Origin: Planctomycetota bacterium
Lineage (GTDB): Bacteria > Planctomycetota > Planctomycetia > Pirellulales > UBA1268
Reading direction: 5' to 3'
Assembly: GCA_003670825.1 (NCBI GenBank)
Contig: QWQL01000007.1
Location: forward strand, 1-8,415
DNA: 8,415 nt
Below the pieces are notes generated by a model that saw nothing but the letters and a program-made list of their open reading frames with translations, made no database searches and was not told the DNA's origin. Within the stretch, counting starts at the first letter, position 1. Each line of letters starts with the position of its first letter. The translations under genes were made by a program, and so were the position numbers. Of this stretch, positions 5,767 through 8,415 are shown in pieces.

Positions 5767-6135
5767 TCCTTGATTGCCCAGGCTCGGGCCGTTTTCAGCC
5801 CGTTGCGGCGGATGGCTGCGAATCTGCGTCGCTGCTTCCATGAGAGGTTGGACTTGTTGAAGAGCCAGAGTTGGCGGGTGCCCTTCAGCCGGTCATCGTC
5901 TTCCGCTTGGAGATCCTTGTTCTCCGCTCGTCGCACTTGAGCGCCAGCTTCTCCGAGGTATTTGGCCACGTGGACCTTGTCGTGCACCAACTCGGCATTC
6001 GGAGTCTGTTTCGCCACGGCATTGAAGTACGCAGGAAGCATGTCGGCGATCCTCGAGCCGCAGGTCAACCGCCTCAACCCATCAGGAGTCGTCGGTCCCC
6101 AGCAGTCGGGCGTAGTGGGTGGCAAGTGTTTCCAT
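5767..6135 (-). pseudogene. ISL3-family transposase, N-terminal and middle parts, with nonsense codon and internal deletion
   Basis: From ATG 6135 the frame reads METLATHYARLLGTDDS, then TGA (6082-6084), then WVEAVDLRLE, the usual N-terminus of ISL3 proteins; the TGA probably replaces a TGG tryptophan. Near 6050 the sequence jumps, with a frame change, to IADMLPAYFNAVAKQTPNAE, HDKVHVAKYLGEA and RLKGTRQLWLFNKSNL, ending AWAIKE at the IS3 insertion. ISL3 transposases are about 400 residues and the ADM motif normally lies some 200 residues in, so most of the zinc-binding N-terminal domain and the first catalytic region is deleted. Together with 4091-4399 this is one dead gene. It carries the conserved D of ADM and H-D-K-x-H, so the family call is sure. 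Confidence 0.85.
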
Positions 6136-6202
6136 CCCCCCAATCTAAGCCATCGCCGGTCCGGAATCCGCCAAACCTGCCACGAAATTCCCCGAAGAAC
6201 CG

Positions 6203-6511
6203 GATCTCTTGATGCTCCGTGAGGTTCTCTGGTCGCTTGAGCAGGCACCAGCGGGCCTTCGTCAGGATCGGCTCGTAGCCATCCCGCCGCAGCTGGGCGA
6301 CCTCGGCCCGCCTCACCTCGTCGAGAGCCGTGTTCATGTTCCGCATGATGTGAAAGCGGTCGAGTACGTGGAGGGCGGCCGGGATCTGCTCCGCGATTAC
6401 ATTGAGGTATTGCCTCCACATGTCGCTGCAGACGAAGCGGATGCCTGCCCGCACCTCGGCGGTGAGCGAGGTGAAGAAGCCCCGCAGGCTCTGCTCGGTC
6501 CGATCCTGGGC
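6203..6511 (-). pseudogene. second, different ISL3-family transposase, central fragment
   Basis: The frame reads AQDRTEQSLRGFFTSLTAEV, IRFVCSDMWRQYLNVIAE, LHVLDRFHIMRNMNTALDEV and PILTKARWCLLKRPENLT, the central DDE part of an ISL3 transposase (D in CSDMW, then DRFHI). It covers the same family region as IADMLPAYF at 5767-6050 but is clearly a different sequence type, so two ISL3 lineages are present. The fragment stops exactly at the terminal repeat of the other ISL3 element (6201), and its 3' part is not found beyond 4076. Its 5' end is lost towards the IS91 remnant; I cannot assign 6512-6572 to either element. Confidence 0.8.
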
Positions 6512-6572
6512 CCTCGAACGGCTCCTGCTCTCGGCGTCAGGCCGGACCCCTGATGCCGACATGCCGAAAGCC

Positions 6573-7628
6573 GCCCGCCCGCGGCTCGGCGGCATCTCCT
6601 TCCTGCACCGCTTCGGATCAGCGTTCAACCATCATGTCCACCTCCACGCCTGCGTCACCGACGGCGTCTTCGTGCCGGCTGCCGCCGACGCAGGGTGTGA
6701 CGCTCCGCCGGCATTCCTACCGGCGCGACCGATCACCCAGGCCGATCTGGCCGCACCCACCGAGCGGGTCCGCCGCCGCTTGATCCGGTGGTTCCGCATG
6801 CAGCGCCTCCTCGACGCCGCGGCCGCCGCCGACGTGCTCGCCTGCGAGAACAGCGGGTTTTCCGTCGATGCGAGCGTCCGGATCACGCTCGTCGACCGCG
6901 ATGTGCCCAGCTATTTTCAGAGCCTTGAGCATCTTCTCCGATACTGCGCCCGCCCCCCCTTCGCACTCGAGCGGCTCTCCGTGATCCGCGGCCCAGACGG
7001 CCCGATCGCCCGCATCCGCTACATGCTGCCGCGGCACAAAGCCGCCAACTGGGTCGGGCCCGGCCGCGGGCGTAAGTCCACGCGGCCCGGCGCGAACGGC
7101 TTGGTCGAACTCTCGCCGTTTGAGTTCTTGGACCGGCTCGCCGATCTCGTCCCACCGCCGCGGAAGCACAGGCATCGGTATCACGGAGTATTCGCGCCGA
7201 ACCACAAGCTCAGGCGGGCAGTCACGGCGCTGGCGATTGGCAACGTTGGCAAGCGGGGCGAGGCCACGGCCAGCGGGCATGGTAACGACGGTCACGGCTC
7301 CACAGGCTGCTGCGACGCGGATCAAAAGCCCCGCTCGCACGACACCTCACGGATTGCGTGGGCCAAGCTAATGGCGCGGCTGGGGGAGGAGTTTCTGCTC
7401 GAGTGCCCAGCCTGCGGCGGTGACATCCGGCTGATCGCGTTCATCACGGAACCAGGGCCGATCCGCAAGATCCTGACCCATCTTGGCGAACCGCTCTAGC
7501 CGCCTCCACTTTCACCTGCTCGCGGCCCGCCCACCGACTGGGGCGAGCTCGTGCAGGTCCATGACGATCGCGAAGCGGTTCAGGAACGCATAGACGAGTT
7601 GCCCGTGATCGATATCCACAGCCTCTGA
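6573..7628 (+). pseudogene. IS91-family transposase, 5'-truncated, with an in-frame TAG
   Basis: Family similarity starts at RPRLGGISFLHRFGSAFNHH and continues through the HUH metal site HVHLHACVTDGVF, the nuclease tyrosine region LLRYCARPPFALERL, ELSPFEFLDRLADLVPPPRK, RYHGVFAPNHKLRRAV, and the CPACGGDIRLIAFIT zinc motif. The frame meets TAG at 7497-7499 after HLGEPL, but continues in the same frame as PPPLSPARGPPTDWGELVQV to DELPVIDIHSL and TGA 7626-7628, the C-terminus I expect for this type. The TAG therefore replaces one codon, probably Glu or Gln. The N-terminal zinc-binding domain and part of the nuclease are missing; upstream codons back to 6402 belong to the opposite-strand ISL3 fragment. 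The gene is dead unless complemented by an intact copy. Confidence 0.88.
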
Positions 7629-7971
7629 CCGGTGCCGGACACGAGGCATCAACGAAGCCGCCACGCGGCCCGACTCGGAGAGACTCCGCGCCGACGGTAA
7701 GAAAAACGCCACTTCAAGTGGTAAGCCCTGCGTTCCTGGAACGACTTTTGGGGCCAGGGAGACCCCGCCCTCAGCTCACGAGCCGCTCATCAGCTGGGAA
7801 TCGGTTGCGGACGTGCCATTGGCCGGGCTATCCTTCTTTATCCTTCCGGGCGAAGCCTCTCGCGCTGTTGATTCTGGCATGGTGCTTTCCCCCGGCCCCT
7901 GCGGACCCCTATTGTCCTCGTAACTCGAAGTGACTGGACTTCGACTGCTGTAGTGGGAACGTCCACTCGAC
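7629..7971. other. non-coding stretch between the IS91 remnant and the GH5 gene
   Basis: No frame here shows recognisable protein; the longest open frames (7512-7712 minus, 7718-7933 plus) lack family similarity and credible starts. It holds the paired hairpins at 7709-7743, a 7-bp hairpin TCGAAGT/ACTTCGA at 7925-7944 and a 5-bp hairpin AGTGG/CCACT around 7952-7967. The last 60 bases probably hold the GH5 promoter, but I see no convincing -35/-10 pair. Confidence 0.5.
7709..7743 (+). repeat. two adjacent short hairpins, possible IS91 3'-end (ori) structure
   Basis: CCACTTCAAGTGG (7709-7721) and CGTTCCTGGAACG (7731-7743) are each perfect 6-bp stems with a one-base loop, 9 bases apart and about 80 bases after the IS91 stop. 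Rolling-circle IS91 elements have a hairpin-containing origin downstream of the transposase and insert next to GTTC or CTTG; GTTC occurs at 7732-7735. The link to the element end is inference. Confidence 0.4.
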
Positions 7972-7985
7972 TGACAGCGCTGTCA
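7972..7985. promoter_or_regulatory. LacI-family operator upstream of the GH5 gene
   Basis: TGACAGCGCTGTCA is a perfect 14-bp palindrome with the central CG typical of LacI/GalR-family operators (TGNNANCGNTNNCA form). It ends 14 bases before the GH5 ATG, just upstream of the SD site, where a bound repressor would block transcription. No LacI-type gene is in the window, so the regulator must lie elsewhere, possibly further downstream. Confidence 0.75.
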
Positions 7986-7999
7986 ACCCGAGGTGCGAT

Positions 8000-8415
8000 A
8001 TGATCTTCCGCAGACTTGTTATCATGCTGGCCTTCGGTGTTTCAGCGATGCTGTTCGCCGGGTCCGCCTCGTCCGAGACGCCGGTGGAGCGTCATGGCGC
8101 GCTGCGTGTGGAGTCCGGCCGGCTGGTCGACCAGAGCGGGTCGCCGGTGGTCCTTCGCGGCATGTCCCTGTATTGGAGCCAATGGGGCGGGCACTACTAC
8201 AACGCCGCCGCGGTCCGGCATCTGAAATCTGACTGGAACGTGACCGTCGTGCGGGCTGCGATCGCTGTCGACTTCGACGGATACCTCGCCAATCCGGAGG
8301 TCGAAATGGCCAAGGCTGAGGCGGTGATCGAAGCCGCAATCGCCGAAGGCCTCTATGTGATCGTCGACTGGCACGCTCACGAGCCGCATCCAGCGGCCGC
8401 AGCGGCCTTCTTTGA
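8000..8415 (+). CDS. secreted glycoside hydrolase family 5 (cellulase-type), N-terminal part, runs off right edge
   Basis: The ATG at 8000 is preceded by GAGG at 7990-7993, a good SD spacing. Of 138 visible residues, 1-25 form a signal peptide (MIFRRLVIMLAFGVSAMLFA, then GSASS). The mature part has the GH5 barrel start: GSPVVLRGMSLYWSQWGGHY (about 47-66), HLKSDWNVTVVRAAIAV (74-90) with conserved R85, GYLANPE, and GLYVIVDWHAH (117-127) with the D-W-H motif. This pattern fits subfamily GH5_2 endoglucanases, which cleave beta-1,4-glucan with two glutamates; both would lie beyond the window edge. The protein acts outside the cytoplasm. The operator at 7972-7985 suggests induction by a sugar through a LacI-type regulator. 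An A-rich stretch (PAAAAAFF) at the end corresponds to the EAKDFF helix of relatives. The family call is confident; substrate is inferred. Confidence 0.88.
   Translation, partial: MIFRRLVIMLAFGVSAMLFAGSASSETPVERHGALRVESGRLVDQSGSPVVLRGMSLYWSQWGGHYYNAAAVRHLKSDWNVTVVRAAIAVDFDGYLANPEVEMAKAEAVIEAAIAEGLYVIVDWHAHEPHPAAAAAFF

Larger units (their letters stand above)
4076..6201 (-). mobile_element. decayed ISL3-family element, split by an IS3 insertion
   Basis: The ends are inverted repeats: GGTTCTTCGGGACTTTCAGTGG from 4076 inward on the plus strand, and GGTTCTTCGGGGAATTTCGTGG from 6201 inward on the minus strand, matching with small gaps over about 24 bp. Between them lie the start (6135) and stop (4091) of one ISL3 transposase gene with an internal deletion, plus a complete IS3 element. 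Without the IS3 the element is about 0.77 kb. Flanks at 4068-4075 and 6202-6209 do not form a clean 8-bp target duplication, so at least one side was rearranged after insertion. Confidence 0.75.

Noticed and set aside
4068..6209. An 8-bp target duplication around the ISL3 element.
   Set aside because: The two flanks share only scattered bases; no exact 8-bp match was found at the chosen or neighbouring borders.
6402..6572. N-terminal 57 codons of the open frame leading into the IS91 transposase.
   Set aside because: Up to about 6511 this is the opposite strand of an ISL3 fragment; IS91 similarity starts only near 6573.
980..7499. TAG recoded as a sense codon in this organism, from two transposases each with one in-frame TAG.
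   Set aside because: The IS110 gene itself ends at TAG (407-409) at the normal family length, and the other signs in the window (a TGA nonsense codon, deletions, truncations) fit simple decay of mobile elements.
7718..7933. A 71-residue plus-strand ORF before the GH5 gene.
   Set aside because: No SD site, no recognisable motif, and a proline- and arginine-rich composition typical of non-coding high-GC DNA.

Overview
The window reads as a high-GC bacterial genome, most likely from the Planctomycetota/Verrucomicrobiota group. This is an inference from the style of the IS66 and IS91 transposases, the secreted proteins and the weak use of Shine-Dalgarno sites; no marker gene is present to prove it. 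About two thirds of the window is insertion-sequence (IS) debris, in several nested layers. Two probably functional host genes remain: a secreted TIM-barrel-like protein of unknown function, and the start of a secreted GH5 cellulase-type glycosidase.

Layout, left to right. 1-240 (-): C-terminal piece of an IS91-family transposase that runs off the left edge. About 246-1587 (-): an IS110-family (IS1111 group) element whose transposase is complete except for one in-frame TAG; its 3' flank (246-406) is structured and is a candidate bridge-RNA locus. 1610-1894 (+): C-terminal remnant of an IS66 transposase, followed by two copies of what looks like an IS66 right end (ending near 1952 and 2020). 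2021-2314 (-): a broken N-terminal gene fragment and a small ORF that overlap as ATGA. 2312-4033 (-): secreted protein of about 573 residues. 4076-6201: a decayed ISL3-family element with an internal deletion, split by a well-preserved IS3-family element (4403-5763, inverted repeats and a 3-bp target duplication). 6203-6511 (-): fragment of a second, different ISL3 transposase. 6573-7628 (+): a 5'-truncated IS91 transposase with an in-frame TAG, homologous to the piece at the left edge but inverted. 7629-7971: no convincing gene. 7972-7985: a perfect 14-bp LacI-type operator palindrome. 8000-8415 (+): start of the GH5 gene, running off the right edge.

Functional picture. The IS3 element has intact catalytic residues and ends, but its orfA/orfB frame relation is unusual: a run of nine A leaves orfB in the +1 frame, so loss of one A (for example by polymerase slippage) would fuse the two. 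The ISL3 element ends 3 bp from the first ATG of the secreted-protein ORF and has probably replaced its original upstream region. The GH5 gene has a signal peptide, an SD site and the operator directly upstream, which suggests sugar-responsive secretion of a beta-glucan hydrolase. I found no tRNA, rRNA or CRISPR array.
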